DNA of 59,871 nt from positions 1 to 59,871 of the forward strand of contig NZ_JAIOZR010000013.1 of NCBI RefSeq assembly GCF_021740465.1, in the 5' to 3' direction. The DNA comes from Chlorobium sp. (GTDB lineage Bacteria; Bacteroidota; Chlorobiia; Chlorobiales; Chlorobiaceae). The position numbers and the translations under genes were made by a program. Of this stretch, positions 18,074 through 27,923 are shown one piece after another; the first letter of the stretch is position 1; each line of letters begins with the position of its first letter. A model generated the notes under the pieces. That model was not told the origin of the DNA. It worked only from the letters and a program-made list of their open reading frames with translations, and did no database searches.

Positions 18074-20374
18074 ATGCACAGTTTAATACAGTTATCAATA
18101 GCCGTTCTGCTTCTGCCGCTGCTGTCGTTTGTGATCCTTATTTTCTTCAACAAGCGGCTTCCGAGAAGAGGTGATTTCCTCGGTGTCGGCATACTCGGTA
18201 CGACATTTGCGATTTCGCTCTATATTTTCTGGAGTGTCGTGGTTCAGGCTTACGATCCTGCTTTCAGGGTTGCATGGGATTTCACCTGGATCGATCTGGG
18301 CAATGTGCCCGGAGTAGGTCCGCTCGTCATCAAGATGGGCATCGTGATCGACAATCTCACGGCGATCATGCTTGCCATGGTAACCCTTATCAGTTTTCTG
18401 GTGCACCTCTACTCGACGGGTTACATGGCGGGCGACCCGCGTTACGGGAGGTTTTTTGCCTATCTCGGAATCTTCACCTTCTCCATGCTCGGCATCGTGC
18501 TTGCCGACAACCTCTTCGCCATCTATATTTTCTGGGAGCTTGTCGGTCTTTCGTCCTACCTGCTCATCGGCTTCTATTTCGAGAAGGACAGCGCCGCCGA
18601 CGCACAGAAAAAAGCCTTTCTTGCCAACCGCGTGGGCGATATCGGCATGTGGCTCGGCATCCTGATTCTCTATTCGCAGTTCCATACCTTCAGCTACCAG
18701 GAGATTTTCGCGAACCTCGCCGCCGGAAAGTTCGGTATGAGCGAGGCGTGGCTTACCGCAGCAGGCATCCTGCTTTTCATGGGCTGCGTGGGTAAATCGG
18801 CTCAGTTCCCGCTCCATGTCTGGCTGCCCGACGCCATGGAAGGTCCGACTCCGGTTTCCGCACTGATCCATGCGGCCACCATGGTTGCCGCAGGCGTCTA
18901 CTTCGTTGCAAGGATATTTGTACTGCTTACCGCCGATGCGCTGCATGTGATCGCCTTTATCGGAGCCTTTACGGCCTTCATGGCCGCCACCATCGCCATC
19001 ACCCAGCACGACATCAAGAGGGTACTGGCCTATTCGACGGTTTCGCAGCTCGGCTACATGGTTCTCGGCCTCGGTGTCGGGGCATATTCTGCCGCTCTCT
19101 TCCACCTGGTGACGCATGCGTTTTTCAAAGCCTGTCTCTTTCTCGGTTCCGGCGCGATCATCCACGCCATGCACCACGAGCAGGATATGCGCTGGATGGG
19201 CGGACTTCGCAAGCACATGCCCTGGACATTCGCCACATTCACCCTTGCAACGCTCGCTCTTGCCGGTCTTCCGCTGACCAGCGGCTTCCTGAGCAAGGAC
19301 GCGATTCTTGCCGGAGCCATCGGCTTCGCCACTGCCGAAGGCGGAGGCGTCTACTGGCTCATTCCGTTTCTCGGCTTTTTCTCGGCCATGATGACCGCAT
19401 TCTATATGGGACGGCAGATCTGGCTGGTCTTTTTCGGTGAGAGCCGCACGCACCTGAAGCCTGCGGATGACCACCATCACGGACACGACGCCCACGCGGC
19501 CCACGGCCATGACCTTCATCACGAAGAGTCGCACGGCGTGCATGAGGTGGCATGGAACATGCGGGCTCCGCTGGTGGTTCTTGCCGCACTCTCCGTGTTT
19601 GCCGTCTATTCGCCCGATCCGCTTGACGGGGCCAAGGGGTGGTTCATGAGCATGGTGCCGACACCGGCAACGGTTGTCGGTTCGTCTTCAGGCGACTCGA
19701 ATCATTCAACCGCAGCATCTCCTGCCCACCACACAGGCATTCTGCTTGCCGAAGCCGTGCCTGCAGGGGCGCACGGAGCCGAAACCGATGCCCAGCCCGA
19801 GGGAGTGGCTTCGGAAGGGCATGGCGCTGAAGCCGGTGTGCATGGTGAAGCCGGGGCGCACGAGTTTTCCGATCCGCGGCAGGCCGCCATTGCCCATGCA
19901 GCACACGAGGCGCACAATCCCGCCATCATGATCTCCAGCGTCATGGTCGTGCTCGGCATCAGCCTTGCCCTTGTGGTCTATGTCTTCCGGATCATCGATC
20001 CCGACCGGACCGCCGCGGGCATCAGGCCGCTCTATCTCTTTTCGTTCAACAAGTGGTACTGGGATGAAATCTACCAGGCAACCTTCATAAAAGGTTCGGT
20101 TGTTCTTTCGAAGGTACTGTCCTGGATAGACACCAATATTGTCGATGGTGCCGTAAACGGCGTTGCGGTAGTGACGAAAAAAGTGGCCTTTACCAGCGGC
20201 GGCTTCGACAGGTATGTCGTAGACGGCGCGGTGAACTTCACGGCATTCTTCGTCAACACCACCGGAGCCCTCCTGAAGAAGCTCCAGACCGGCAAGGTGC
20301 AGACCTATGTTGTTATGCTGATGCTTGCAGTGATAGGGTACTTTATCTATTACTTTACACAACTGATCTCCTGA
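18074..20374 (+). CDS. nuoL: NADH-quinone oxidoreductase subunit L with His-rich insertions
   Basis: ND5-type antiporter-like proton-pumping subunit with the long lateral helix. At 766 residues it is well over 100 longer than E. coli NuoL (about 613). The core is normal: FWELVGLSSYLLIGFYFEKD, LPDAMEGPTPVSALIHAATM, KRVLAYSTVSQLGYMVLGLG and LTSGFLSKDAIL. The extra length is in two loops: residues about 463-495, with DDHHHGHDAHAAHGHDLHH, and about 540-620, rich in Ala, Gly, Glu and His. The C-terminal lateral helix and anchor are present (YVVMLMLAVIGYFIYYF). The insertions could bind metal or simply be linkers. Confidence 0.95.
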   Translation: MHSLIQLSIAVLLLPLLSFVILIFFNKRLPRRGDFLGVGILGTTFAISLYIFWSVVVQAYDPAFRVAWDFTWIDLGNVPGVGPLVIKMGIVIDNLTAIMLAMVTLISFLVHLYSTGYMAGDPRYGRFFAYLGIFTFSMLGIVLADNLFAIYIFWELVGLSSYLLIGFYFEKDSAADAQKKAFLANRVGDIGMWLGILILYSQFHTFSYQEIFANLAAGKFGMSEAWLTAAGILLFMGCVGKSAQFPLHVWLPDAMEGPTPVSALIHAATMVAAGVYFVARIFVLLTADALHVIAFIGAFTAFMAATIAITQHDIKRVLAYSTVSQLGYMVLGLGVGAYSAALFHLVTHAFFKACLFLGSGAIIHAMHHEQDMRWMGGLRKHMPWTFATFTLATLALAGLPLTSGFLSKDAILAGAIGFATAEGGGVYWLIPFLGFFSAMMTAFYMGRQIWLVFFGESRTHLKPADDHHHGHDAHAAHGHDLHHEESHGVHEVAWNMRAPLVVLAALSVFAVYSPDPLDGAKGWFMSMVPTPATVVGSSSGDSNHSTAASPAHHTGILLAEAVPAGAHGAETDAQPEGVASEGHGAEAGVHGEAGAHEFSDPRQAAIAHAAHEAHNPAIMISSVMVVLGISLALVVYVFRIIDPDRTAAGIRPLYLFSFNKWYWDEIYQATFIKGSVVLSKVLSWIDTNIVDGAVNGVAVVTKKVAFTSGGFDRYVVDGAVNFTAFFVNTTGALLKKLQTGKVQTYVVMLMLAVIGYFIYYFTQLIS

Positions 20375-20415
20375 GAGGCATTTATTTTTAAATTGAAAAC
20401 CTACAGATACGGAAC

Positions 20416-22053
20416 ATGCTGAGTCTTATCGTTTTTCTGCCTATTCTTGCCGGTCTGGTGATTCTTGCCGTGCCTTCTTCACAGAAGCAGATAATCAGAA
20501 TAGTGTCACTGCTTGCGGCAATCGCCCAGGGGGTGCTCGCTGTACTGATCTGGCAGGGGTATGATGCCTCTCTGCCGGGAATCACCGCTGCCGCCGGAGG
20601 AGCCCCGGAAGGTTCCTTCCAGTTCATCGAACGAGTGCCGTGGATCAATCTCGATCTGGGGGGCATGGGATCGCTCAACATCGAGTACTTCCTCGGTGTG
20701 GACGGCATCTCGATCACCATGGTGATCCTGACCGCCCTGATCTCGATCATCGGAATTCTTTCGAGCTGGCCGATCCAGAAACAGGTGAAGGGATACTTCA
20801 TCCTCTACAACCTGCTCGCCACGGCGATGATGGGCTGTTTCGTGGCGCTCGACTTCTTCCTGTTCTACGTTTTCTGGGAGCTCATGCTGCTTCCGATGTA
20901 CTTTCTCATCGGTATCTGGGGCGGGCCTAACCGCGAATACGCCGCCATCAAGTTCTTCCTCTACACGCTGTTCGGTTCGGTCTTCATGCTTCTCGTCATG
21001 ATCGGTCTCTACTTCAGCGTTATCGATCCGCTTACCGGAAATCACACCTTCAGCCTGGTCGCCATGGCAAGCCAGGAGAACTATATCAAGGATGCCATTC
21101 TCGGCCCCGACAACGTCATGTGGCGTTACGCGGCATTCATCGTGCTCTTTATCGGTTTCGCCATCAAGGTTCCGATGTTTCCGTTCCACACCTGGCTTCC
21201 CGACGCACACGTCGAAGCCCCGACCCCGATTTCGGTCATTCTTGCCGGCGTGCTGCTGAAGCTCGGCACCTACGGCATGATGCGTATCAATTTCCCGCTC
21301 TTTCCTGAAGTGTTCCAGGCCTCGCTCTACGTGATAGCCGTTCTGGGCGCCATCAATATCATCTACGGCGCATTCTGTGCGCTTGCCCAGCAGGATCTCA
21401 AGAAAATGGTGGCATACTCCTCCATCAGCCACATGGGTTATGTGCTGCTCGGTCTTGCCGCCGCGAACAGCGAAGGCATGGTCGGTGCGCTCTACCAGAT
21501 GTTCAATCACGGCACCATTACCGCCATGCTCTTCCTTCTTGTCGGCGTGATCTACGACAGGGCACACACCCGACAGATCGACAGGTTCGGTGGACTTGCC
21601 TCCTATATGCCGGTCTACGCTGCCGTCGTCACCATCGCATGGTTTGCCTCGCTCGGTCTTCCCGGACTCTCCGGCTTCATTTCCGAAGCGTTCGTTTTCG
21701 TAGGCGCCTTCAGTTCGGTTACCACCCGCAATGTCGCAATCGTTTCCGTGCTCGGTATCGTGTTCGGCGCAGCCTACCTGCTCTGGTCGCTCCAGAGGAT
21801 GTTCCTCGGCAAGAGAAAGGACGATGCGGCCTACGATCTCGAAGTCGGTGCCGATGGTCATGAACACATTCACTTCCACGACTGGAAAGGGAAGCTCGAT
21901 CTCGACGCCCGTGAGCTGGTCATGCTTGTTCCGCTTGCCGTTATCGTCATTTTCCTCGGCATCTATCCGATGCCGGTGCTCGGCATGCTGACCTCGAGCA
22001 TCAACAAGCTCGTCGAGGTGCTTTCGCCTGTCGTGATGACCGCATTGAATTAA
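20416..22053 (+). CDS. nuoM: NADH-quinone oxidoreductase subunit M
   Basis: ND4-type antiporter-like subunit, 545 residues, about 14 transmembrane helices. Diagnostic stretches are FYVFWELMLLPMYFLIGIWG with the key membrane Glu, FPFHTWLPDAHVEAPTPISV with the pumping-channel residues, and KKMVAYSSISHMGYVLLGL. A short His-containing segment (ADGHEHIHFHDW, about residues 477-488) is milder than the NuoL insertions but of the same kind. Confidence 0.95.
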   Translation: MLSLIVFLPILAGLVILAVPSSQKQIIRIVSLLAAIAQGVLAVLIWQGYDASLPGITAAAGGAPEGSFQFIERVPWINLDLGGMGSLNIEYFLGVDGISITMVILTALISIIGILSSWPIQKQVKGYFILYNLLATAMMGCFVALDFFLFYVFWELMLLPMYFLIGIWGGPNREYAAIKFFLYTLFGSVFMLLVMIGLYFSVIDPLTGNHTFSLVAMASQENYIKDAILGPDNVMWRYAAFIVLFIGFAIKVPMFPFHTWLPDAHVEAPTPISVILAGVLLKLGTYGMMRINFPLFPEVFQASLYVIAVLGAINIIYGAFCALAQQDLKKMVAYSSISHMGYVLLGLAAANSEGMVGALYQMFNHGTITAMLFLLVGVIYDRAHTRQIDRFGGLASYMPVYAAVVTIAWFASLGLPGLSGFISEAFVFVGAFSSVTTRNVAIVSVLGIVFGAAYLLWSLQRMFLGKRKDDAAYDLEVGADGHEHIHFHDWKGKLDLDARELVMLVPLAVIVIFLGIYPMPVLGMLTSSINKLVEVLSPVVMTALN

Positions 22054-22090
22054 TCTGCCGAATGAGGTAAAAGAATAAACGAAGAGAATT

Positions 22091-23626
22091 ATGTTCGAGC
22101 TGCCATCAGGTGCTGAAATACAGAGTATCATCGCTGCGTTGAAAACCGGCGTTGGTTTTTTCATGCCTGAAATCTATCTCTCAGTGCTTTTCATGCTCCT
22201 GATCATCGTCGATCTTGCCGTGAAAGGCAGAAAAAACAATCTGTTGCCGCTGCTTGCCGTTCTCGGCCTTGCCGGCAGCTTCTACTTTATCTATCAGCAG
22301 CATCTGCTTGAAGCCGGAGAGATCTTTTTCGGGATGTATGCGCTCGACGGGTTCGCGATCTTCTTCAAGTACTTTTTCGTGATTTCCGGCATTCTTGCGG
22401 TACTGATATCGGTAGCCGACGATCAGCTCAACCGCCACGCCAGGAGTATGGGCGAGTACTATGCGCTGATTGTCGCCATGGTTATCGGCATGATCATGAT
22501 GGCCTCGTCAACCGATCTGCTCATGATGTTTCTTTCCATGGAGCTTGTGGGCCTTACCGCCTACGTGCTTACCGGTTACCGGAAAGACGACCCCCGTTCT
22601 TCCGAAGGAGCCCTGAAGTATCTGGTTTACGGAGCGGTCTCCACGGGACTCATGGTGTACGGTTTCTCGCTGATTTACGGCATTACCGCCCAGACCAACA
22701 TCATGAAGATCAGCTCGGAACTTGCCCTGCACGGTTACGATCCGCTTGTCATGATGCTGGCCTCACTGCTCATTCTTGCAGGATTCGGCTACAAGATAGG
22801 AGCCGTTCCGTTCCATTTCTGGAGTCCTGATGTGTACGAAGGCGCTCCGACGCCCGTTACAGCATATCTTTCGGTGGGTTCCAAAGCGGCAGGTTTTGCC
22901 ATTCTCATGCGCTTTTTCTATGTGGCCATTCCTCACGGTGGGGAACCGTTCCAGGATATCGTCGGCATCGACTGGCTCATGCTGCTGATCGTCATAGCCA
23001 TCGCCTCGATGATCTACGGCAACGTGGTGGCTCTCTGGCAGAAGAATGTCAAGAGAATGCTTGCCTACTCCTCGATCGCCCATGCCGGTTATCTTCTGCT
23101 CGGTATCATCGCCATGGACGCGCTTGGCACCCAGGCCACCCTGTTCTACCTGCTCGGATATCTCCTCATGAACATTGGAGCTTTCTATGTGGTCATCATG
23201 ATTTCCAACAGAACGGGCAGCGAAAATCTCGACGACTACCGCGGACTCGGAAAAGAGATGCCTCTTGCCGGTGCGGCTCTCACGGTGTTTCTCATCTCCC
23301 TTGTCGGGCTTCCTCCGACGGTCGGCTTTATCGGCAAGCTCATGATTTTTTCGGCGCTTCTCGCCAAGGGCTCGGTTTATATCTGGCTTGCCCTTATCGG
23401 TGTCCTGACCAGCGTCATCTCCCTCTACTACTACATGCTCATTCCGCTTAACATGTATCTCAGGGAATCGAACCAGCCCGTGGAAGCGAAAGCCGGAACC
23501 GGAATGGCCCACAAGGTCGCCATAGCGGTGCTGATGCTGCTGACCATCTACTTCGGTCTTTTCTTCAAGCCCCTGGTCGATTTTGCAAAAGTATCCTCAT
23601 CGATGCTTGGAGTGACGATCTACTGA
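22091..23626 (+). CDS. nuoN: NADH-quinone oxidoreductase subunit N
   Basis: ND2-type antiporter-like subunit and last gene of the operon, 511 residues, about 14 transmembrane helices. It contains MMFLSMELVGLTAYVLTGYR, FHFWSPDVYEGAPTPVTAYL and KRMLAYSSIAHAGYLLLGI. A strong terminator follows 29 bases after the stop, which separates nuo from the hydrogenase operon. Confidence 0.95.
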   Translation: MFELPSGAEIQSIIAALKTGVGFFMPEIYLSVLFMLLIIVDLAVKGRKNNLLPLLAVLGLAGSFYFIYQQHLLEAGEIFFGMYALDGFAIFFKYFFVISGILAVLISVADDQLNRHARSMGEYYALIVAMVIGMIMMASSTDLLMMFLSMELVGLTAYVLTGYRKDDPRSSEGALKYLVYGAVSTGLMVYGFSLIYGITAQTNIMKISSELALHGYDPLVMMLASLLILAGFGYKIGAVPFHFWSPDVYEGAPTPVTAYLSVGSKAAGFAILMRFFYVAIPHGGEPFQDIVGIDWLMLLIVIAIASMIYGNVVALWQKNVKRMLAYSSIAHAGYLLLGIIAMDALGTQATLFYLLGYLLMNIGAFYVVIMISNRTGSENLDDYRGLGKEMPLAGAALTVFLISLVGLPPTVGFIGKLMIFSALLAKGSVYIWLALIGVLTSVISLYYYMLIPLNMYLRESNQPVEAKAGTGMAHKVAIAVLMLLTIYFGLFFKPLVDFAKVSSSMLGVTIY

Positions 23627-23654
23627 GCCGGCTCCGGCGTTAATAAATAATGTC

Positions 23655-23697
23655 AAAACCCTGCAAATCTTCCGATTATGCAGGGTTTTTTTGTTTT
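23655..23697 (+). terminator. Intrinsic terminator after nuoN
   Basis: An 11-base-pair perfect stem (AAAACCCTGCA / TGCAGGGTTTT) around a 13-base loop, running into a T-rich tail broken by one G. It ends the nuo transcript and implies a separate promoter for hupS in 23698-23844. Confidence 0.88.
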
Positions 23698-23737
23698 TAG
23701 CGGGATTATTGTGACGGGAATGCTGGTAAAATTAATC

Positions 23738-23749
23738 AACGATTGTTAA
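23738..23749. promoter_or_regulatory. CAACGATTGTTA-type motif upstream of hupS (AACGATTGTTA at 23739)
   Basis: A near-palindromic site about 95 bases before the hupS start. The 11-mer AACGATTGTTA is identical to a site, in opposite orientation, before the broken kinase (53047-53058), and close to sites before nuoA and prpE. It lies in the only stretch that can hold the hup promoter. No experimental support; the regulator is unknown. Confidence 0.35.
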
Positions 23750-23844
23750 GTTATCAGTTAATCCAATTGACTTTCCCACAGCCAGGCACGCCGGAACAGG
23801 CAGATTTATGCCGATGATCCGGTTCACTTAATCCGGAGGCAGTA

Positions 23845-24930
23845 ATGCACAACAACCAGACCTTCGCCGATATTTTCAGGGCCAGCGGCATAAGCCGGCG
23901 TGATTTTCTCAAATTCTGCTCGCTTACTTCGGTCTATCTCGGCCTTTCCCCTTCGATGGTACCCAAAATAGTTCAAGCCATGGAAACAAAGCCGAGAACT
24001 CCGGTGATCTGGCTGCACGGGCTCGAATGTACCTGTTGTTCGGAATCCTTCATCCGCTCTTCCCATCCCACCATCGAGGATATCATCTTCAACATGATCT
24101 CTCTCGACTATGACGATGTGCTCAGCGCAGCTGCCGGTCATCAGCTCGAGGATGTGCGCAGGAAAATCATGCAGGACTACAAGGGCAAATATATTCTTGC
24201 CGTGGAAGGCAACGCCTCCACCAAGGACGACGGGGTCTACTGCATGGTGGGCGGCGACTCCTTCCTGAACACGCTGAAGGAGACGGCGGCAGATGCCGCG
24301 GCCATCATCGCCTGGGGGGCATGCGCCTCATACGGATGTGTTCAGAACGCCGATCCCAACCCTACCGGAGCCGCGCCGGTTTCGGAGATCATCAAGGACA
24401 AGCCCATCGTCAACGTTCCGGGATGTCCGCCCATCTCCGAAGTGATGACCGGAGTGGTCGCGCACTTCCACACCTTCGGTACCCTGCCGGAGCTCGATCG
24501 CATGGGCAGGCCCAAAGCGTTCTACAATACCAGAATTCACGACAAGTGCTACCGCCGGGCATTTTACGATGCCGGCATGTTTGTCAGAAGCTTCGACGAC
24601 GAGGCGACAAGAAAAGGGTGGTGTCTCTACAAGATGGGGTGCAAGGGCCCGACAACCTACAACTCCTGTTCGAAAATCCAGTGGAACGGCGGGGTCAGCT
24701 TTCCGATCGGTTCGGGACACCCCTGCATCGGCTGCTCGGAGCCGAACTTCTGGGACAAGGGCCCGTTCTACGAGCGTCTTGCGGAAGTTTCGTTCCTCGG
24801 TACGGACAGTAACGCCGACAGGATCGGAGTGATCGCTGTCGGTGCGGCTGCCGCTGGCGCTGCGGCACATGCCGCCGTAACGGCGGTAAAAAAGGCCAAG
24901 GCAGGAAAGGATTCAGAGGATAAAGCTTAA
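23845..24930 (+). CDS. hupS: Uptake [NiFe]-hydrogenase small subunit
   Basis: Iron-sulfur subunit of a group 1 membrane-bound hydrogenase, which carries electrons from the active site to HupC. Of 361 residues, the N-terminus has a Tat signal with RRDFLKFCS (twin Arg at about 19-20). The cluster ligands appear in [22 protein letters not shown], and the group of cysteines in [15 protein letters not shown] and [15 protein letters not shown]-terminal hydrophobic anchor ([19 protein letters not shown]) ends in a charged tail. GGAGG seven bases before the ATG confirms the start. First gene of hupSLCD; hupL begins 13 bases later. Confidence 0.96.
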   Translation: MHNNQTFADIFRASGISRRDFLKFCSLTSVYLGLSPSMVPKIVQAMETKPRTPVIWLHGLECTCCSESFIRSSHPTIEDIIFNMISLDYDDVLSAAAGHQLEDVRRKIMQDYKGKYILAVEGNASTKDDGVYCMVGGDSFLNTLKETAADAAAIIAWGACASYGCVQNADPNPTGAAPVSEIIKDKPIVNVPGCPPISEVMTGVVAHFHTFGTLPELDRMGRPKAFYNTRIHDKCYRRAFYDAGMFVRSFDDEATRKGWCLYKMGCKGPTTYNSCSKIQWNGGVSFPIGSGHPCIGCSEPNFWDKGPFYERLAEVSFLGTDSNADRIGVIAVGAAAAGAAAHAAVTAVKKAKAGKDSEDKA

Positions 24931-24943
24931 CAAGGAGTAGAGC

Positions 24944-26662
24944 ATGGCTAAAAAAATTGTAGTCGACCCCATTCCCCGTATAGAGGGACACCTGAGAATA
25001 GAGGCGAAAGTAAACGACAGCAATGTCATCGAGGAGGCTTACAGCAGCGGTACCATGTGGCGCGGTATCGAGGTCATTCTCAGAGGACGCGATCCGAGGG
25101 ACGCCTGGGCATTTGCCGAGCGTATCTGCGGCGTCTGTACGACCGTGCATGCGCTTGCCTCGGTCAGGTGTGTCGAGGATGCCCTGGGCATCGAAGTGCC
25201 CACCAATGCGCGTATCATACGCAATCTCATGAATGCCACCCAGCAGACGCAGGACCATCTGGTGCATTTCTACCACCTGCATGCGCTCGACTGGGTCGAT
25301 GTGGTGAGTGCGCTCAGAGCCGATCCGAAAATGACCTCCGATATCGCCCAGAGCATCTCCTCATGGCCCAAATCGTCGGTGGGCTATTTCAGGGATCTGC
25401 AGCAGCGGCTCATCGGATTCGTCGAGAGCGGGCAGCTCGGCATTTTCTCGAACGGCTACTGGGGCCATCCGGCCTACAAGCTGCCACCCGAAGTGAACCT
25501 CATCGGCGTGGCCCACTATCTCGAAGCGCTCGATTTTCAGAAGGAGATCGTCAAGATCCATACCATTTTCGGCGGCAAGAATCCGCATCCCAACTATCTG
25601 GTGGGCGGCATGGCCTGCGCGATCGATCCTGACAGCGACACGGCCATCAATATCGAGCGGCTTGCGATGGTCAAAAAAATCATCGACCAGACCCAGCAGT
25701 TCATCGATCAGGTCTATATTCCCGATCTCATCGCCATTGCGGGATTCTACAAGGATTGGCTCTATGGCGGCGGGCTGGGCAACTACCTCAGCTACGGCGA
25801 TTTTCCGGAAACATCGCTCGATGACTTCAAGACCCTGCTCTGGCCGAGAGGCGCGATTCTCGGCAAGGATCTCACGACCGTGCACGATGTCGATCCGCGG
25901 GATGCCGCCCATGTTACCGAAGAGGTCAGCCACAGTTGGTACACCTATTCGAAAGGCGACGACAAGGGGCTGCACCCCTGGGAAGGCGAGACCAAACCGG
26001 CATACAGTGGCCCCAAGCCTCCGTTCGAGCATCTCGACACCGACAAGAAATACAGCTGGCTGAAAACGCCCCGCTGGAAAAACCACCCGATGGAGGTCGG
26101 TCCTCTGGCTCGTGTGCTTGTCGCCTACGCCAAGGGCGATCCCATGATCAAGGATACCGTCGGTATGGTTCTCTCGAAACTGGAGGTCGGTCCCGAAGCG
26201 CTCTTCTCGACGCTCGGCAGAACTGCCGCCCGCGGTATCGAATGCAAGCAGACCGCCGGCTTCATGCGCCATTTCTACGAGCAGCTCGTCGACAACATCA
26301 AAAAAGGGGACTACCGCACCTTCAACAGCGACCGCTGGGACCCGTCCACCTGGCCTGCAGAGTGCAAGGGTTTCGGCTACAGCGAAGCTCCGCGGGGTTC
26401 ACTCGGCCACTGGATCCACATCAAGGAGCAGAAGATCAAGGAGTATCAGATTGTGGTGCCTTCGACATGGAATGCATCTCCGCGGGACGCCAAAGGCAAT
26501 TCCGGAGCTTACGAATCGGCACTGAAAGGCACGCCGATGGCCAATCCGGAGCAGCCGCTCGAAATTATCCGGACAGTGCACTCCTTCGATCCCTGCCTTG
26601 CCTGCGCATCGCATGTGTTCGATATGAACGGACGGGAAGTTACCAGCGTCAGAATCGTTTAA
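24944..26662 (+). CDS. hupL: Uptake [NiFe]-hydrogenase large subunit
   Basis: Catalytic subunit that splits H2 at the Ni-Fe(CN)2CO centre. The 572-residue precursor has the N-terminal RIEGHLRIE, the first cysteine pair RICGVCT, and the second pair DPCLACASH near the C-terminus. Maturation by HupD should remove the 15 residues after that His (VFDMNGREVTSVRIV). An AAGGAG ribosome-binding site precedes the ATG. The hyp genes needed for cofactor assembly are not in this window. Confidence 0.97.
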   Translation: MAKKIVVDPIPRIEGHLRIEAKVNDSNVIEEAYSSGTMWRGIEVILRGRDPRDAWAFAERICGVCTTVHALASVRCVEDALGIEVPTNARIIRNLMNATQQTQDHLVHFYHLHALDWVDVVSALRADPKMTSDIAQSISSWPKSSVGYFRDLQQRLIGFVESGQLGIFSNGYWGHPAYKLPPEVNLIGVAHYLEALDFQKEIVKIHTIFGGKNPHPNYLVGGMACAIDPDSDTAINIERLAMVKKIIDQTQQFIDQVYIPDLIAIAGFYKDWLYGGGLGNYLSYGDFPETSLDDFKTLLWPRGAILGKDLTTVHDVDPRDAAHVTEEVSHSWYTYSKGDDKGLHPWEGETKPAYSGPKPPFEHLDTDKKYSWLKTPRWKNHPMEVGPLARVLVAYAKGDPMIKDTVGMVLSKLEVGPEALFSTLGRTAARGIECKQTAGFMRHFYEQLVDNIKKGDYRTFNSDRWDPSTWPAECKGFGYSEAPRGSLGHWIHIKEQKIKEYQIVVPSTWNASPRDAKGNSGAYESALKGTPMANPEQPLEIIRTVHSFDPCLACASHVFDMNGREVTSVRIV

Positions 26663-26674
26663 CCGGAGGCTACC

Positions 26675-27358
26675 ATGGGCAGAATCATCGAGGAAATCTA
26701 TGTCTGGCGGCTCCCGGTTCGCGTCTACCACTGGGTCAACGCCATCTGTACCGTTATGCTGCTGCTGACCGGCATGTATATTGCAGCACCGGTCATCAAC
26801 CCGCCTCTGGGCGAAGCGGTCTGGTACAACGGGATGTCGTGGTGGCGCTACCTGCATTTCGCTACGGCCTTCGTTTTTATAGCGAACTTTCTTTTCAGGA
26901 TGTACTGGGCGCTTTTCGGGGACGACAGGTATGCGCGCTTCGGTGGTTTCCAGCCATGGTCACCCTCCTGGTGGGGCAAACCCTTTCGGGAGCAGGTCGA
27001 GTCGTACCTCTTTCTGCGGCGTGACGAGCCGAACTATGTGGGTCATAACCCGGTTGCCGCACTGGCGCATTTCATCTTCATTTTCTGCGGCTCGACCTTC
27101 ATGATTCTCAGCGGGCTTGCCATGTACGGCGAGAACAATCCGGGCGGTTTCTCCGAAAGCATGTTCGGCTGGATGATTCCCCTGTTCGGCGGGAGCTATG
27201 CGCTGCATTTCGCGCATCATCTGCTCGCATGGATTTTTCCCATCTACCTGATCATGCACCTCTATGCCGTGTTCCGTCACGACGTGGTTGACCGCACCAG
27301 CGTCACCTCGTCCATCATAACCGGCTACAAGCACAAGGTGGAGGAAGAACCGAATTGA
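26675..27358 (+). CDS. hupC: Hydrogenase cytochrome b subunit
   Basis: Diheme membrane cytochrome b that anchors HupSL and reduces the quinone pool. The 227-residue protein has four transmembrane helices and the conserved histidines VYHWVNAICT (helix 1), RYLHFATAFVFIANF (helix 2) and HFAHHLLAWIFPIYLIMHLY (helix 4). GGAGG precedes the start. Its end overlaps hupD by four bases. Together with nuo upstream it makes this 15-kb block a quinone-reducing module. Confidence 0.95.
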   Translation: MGRIIEEIYVWRLPVRVYHWVNAICTVMLLLTGMYIAAPVINPPLGEAVWYNGMSWWRYLHFATAFVFIANFLFRMYWALFGDDRYARFGGFQPWSPSWWGKPFREQVESYLFLRRDEPNYVGHNPVAALAHFIFIFCGSTFMILSGLAMYGENNPGGFSESMFGWMIPLFGGSYALHFAHHLLAWIFPIYLIMHLYAVFRHDVVDRTSVTSSIITGYKHKVEEEPN

Positions 27359-27828
27359 AATACAACCGGATAAACGTTCTCGGGCTCGGCAATATCCTTT
27401 TCGGCGACGAGGGGTTCGGGGTGGAGGCCATACGGGCCTTTGAAAAGGATGGGGATTACCCGGAGACGGTTCAGTTTGTCGATGGCGGTACGCAGGGCCT
27501 CTATCTGCTCGACTATATCGAATCGAGCGATGCCGTGATGGTGTTCGATGCGCTCATTCCTCTCGATTTCGAAAGCCGGGTCTATGTCTATCACAGGGAG
27601 GAGCTGCCGGCATTCATTCACCGCAAGATGTCCTCGCACCAGATGGGCCTCAGCGAGCTTCTCGGCATTGCGCAGTTGCACGGACGGATGCCGGAACGGT
27701 TTGTGCTTATCGGCATACCGCCACGGAGCCTCGATCTCGGAAGCGGTCTCAGCGGAGAAGCCCGTGAGTTGCTCGACGAAGCGGTCGCACAGGGCAGGGC
27801 GATACTGCAGGGCTGGCTTCGGGAATAA
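27355..27828 (+). CDS. hupD: Hydrogenase maturation protease
   Basis: Nickel-dependent endopeptidase (HyaD/HybD/HupD family) that trims the C-terminus of HupL after metal insertion. The 157-residue protein begins with GLGNILFGDEGFGVEAIRAF, including the first metal-binding Glu, followed by FVDGGTQGLYLLDYI and DALIPLDFE. The third ligand is probably the His of SSHQMGLSELL. It starts inside the hupC stop (ATGA-type overlap) and is the last gene of the operon. Confidence 0.95.
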   Translation: MKYNRINVLGLGNILFGDEGFGVEAIRAFEKDGDYPETVQFVDGGTQGLYLLDYIESSDAVMVFDALIPLDFESRVYVYHREELPAFIHRKMSSHQMGLSELLGIAQLHGRMPERFVLIGIPPRSLDLGSGLSGEARELLDEAVAQGRAILQGWLRE

Positions 27829-27868
27829 TCGGCCAAAACAGGCTCAAGGCCGTTGGTCAGTAACGTGA

Positions 27869-27904
27869 AGCGGCCCGGGTGAACATGCATCCGGGCCGCT
27901 TTTT
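27869..27904. terminator. Intrinsic terminator between hupD and folE
   Basis: A ten-base-pair GC-rich stem, AGCGGCCCGG / CCGGGCCGCT, with a 12-base loop, followed by TTTTTGCG. It lies between convergent operons and serves hupSLCD; it also forms on the other strand but without a comparable T-tract. Confidence 0.85.
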
Positions 27905-27923
27905 GCGTTTCGAGGCGGATAAT

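Noticed and set aside
20506-22164. A 552-codon minus-strand open frame opposite nuoM
   Set aside because: Shadow of nuoM: rich in His, Glu and Asp as expected from the reverse complement of membrane-protein codons, with no known domain.
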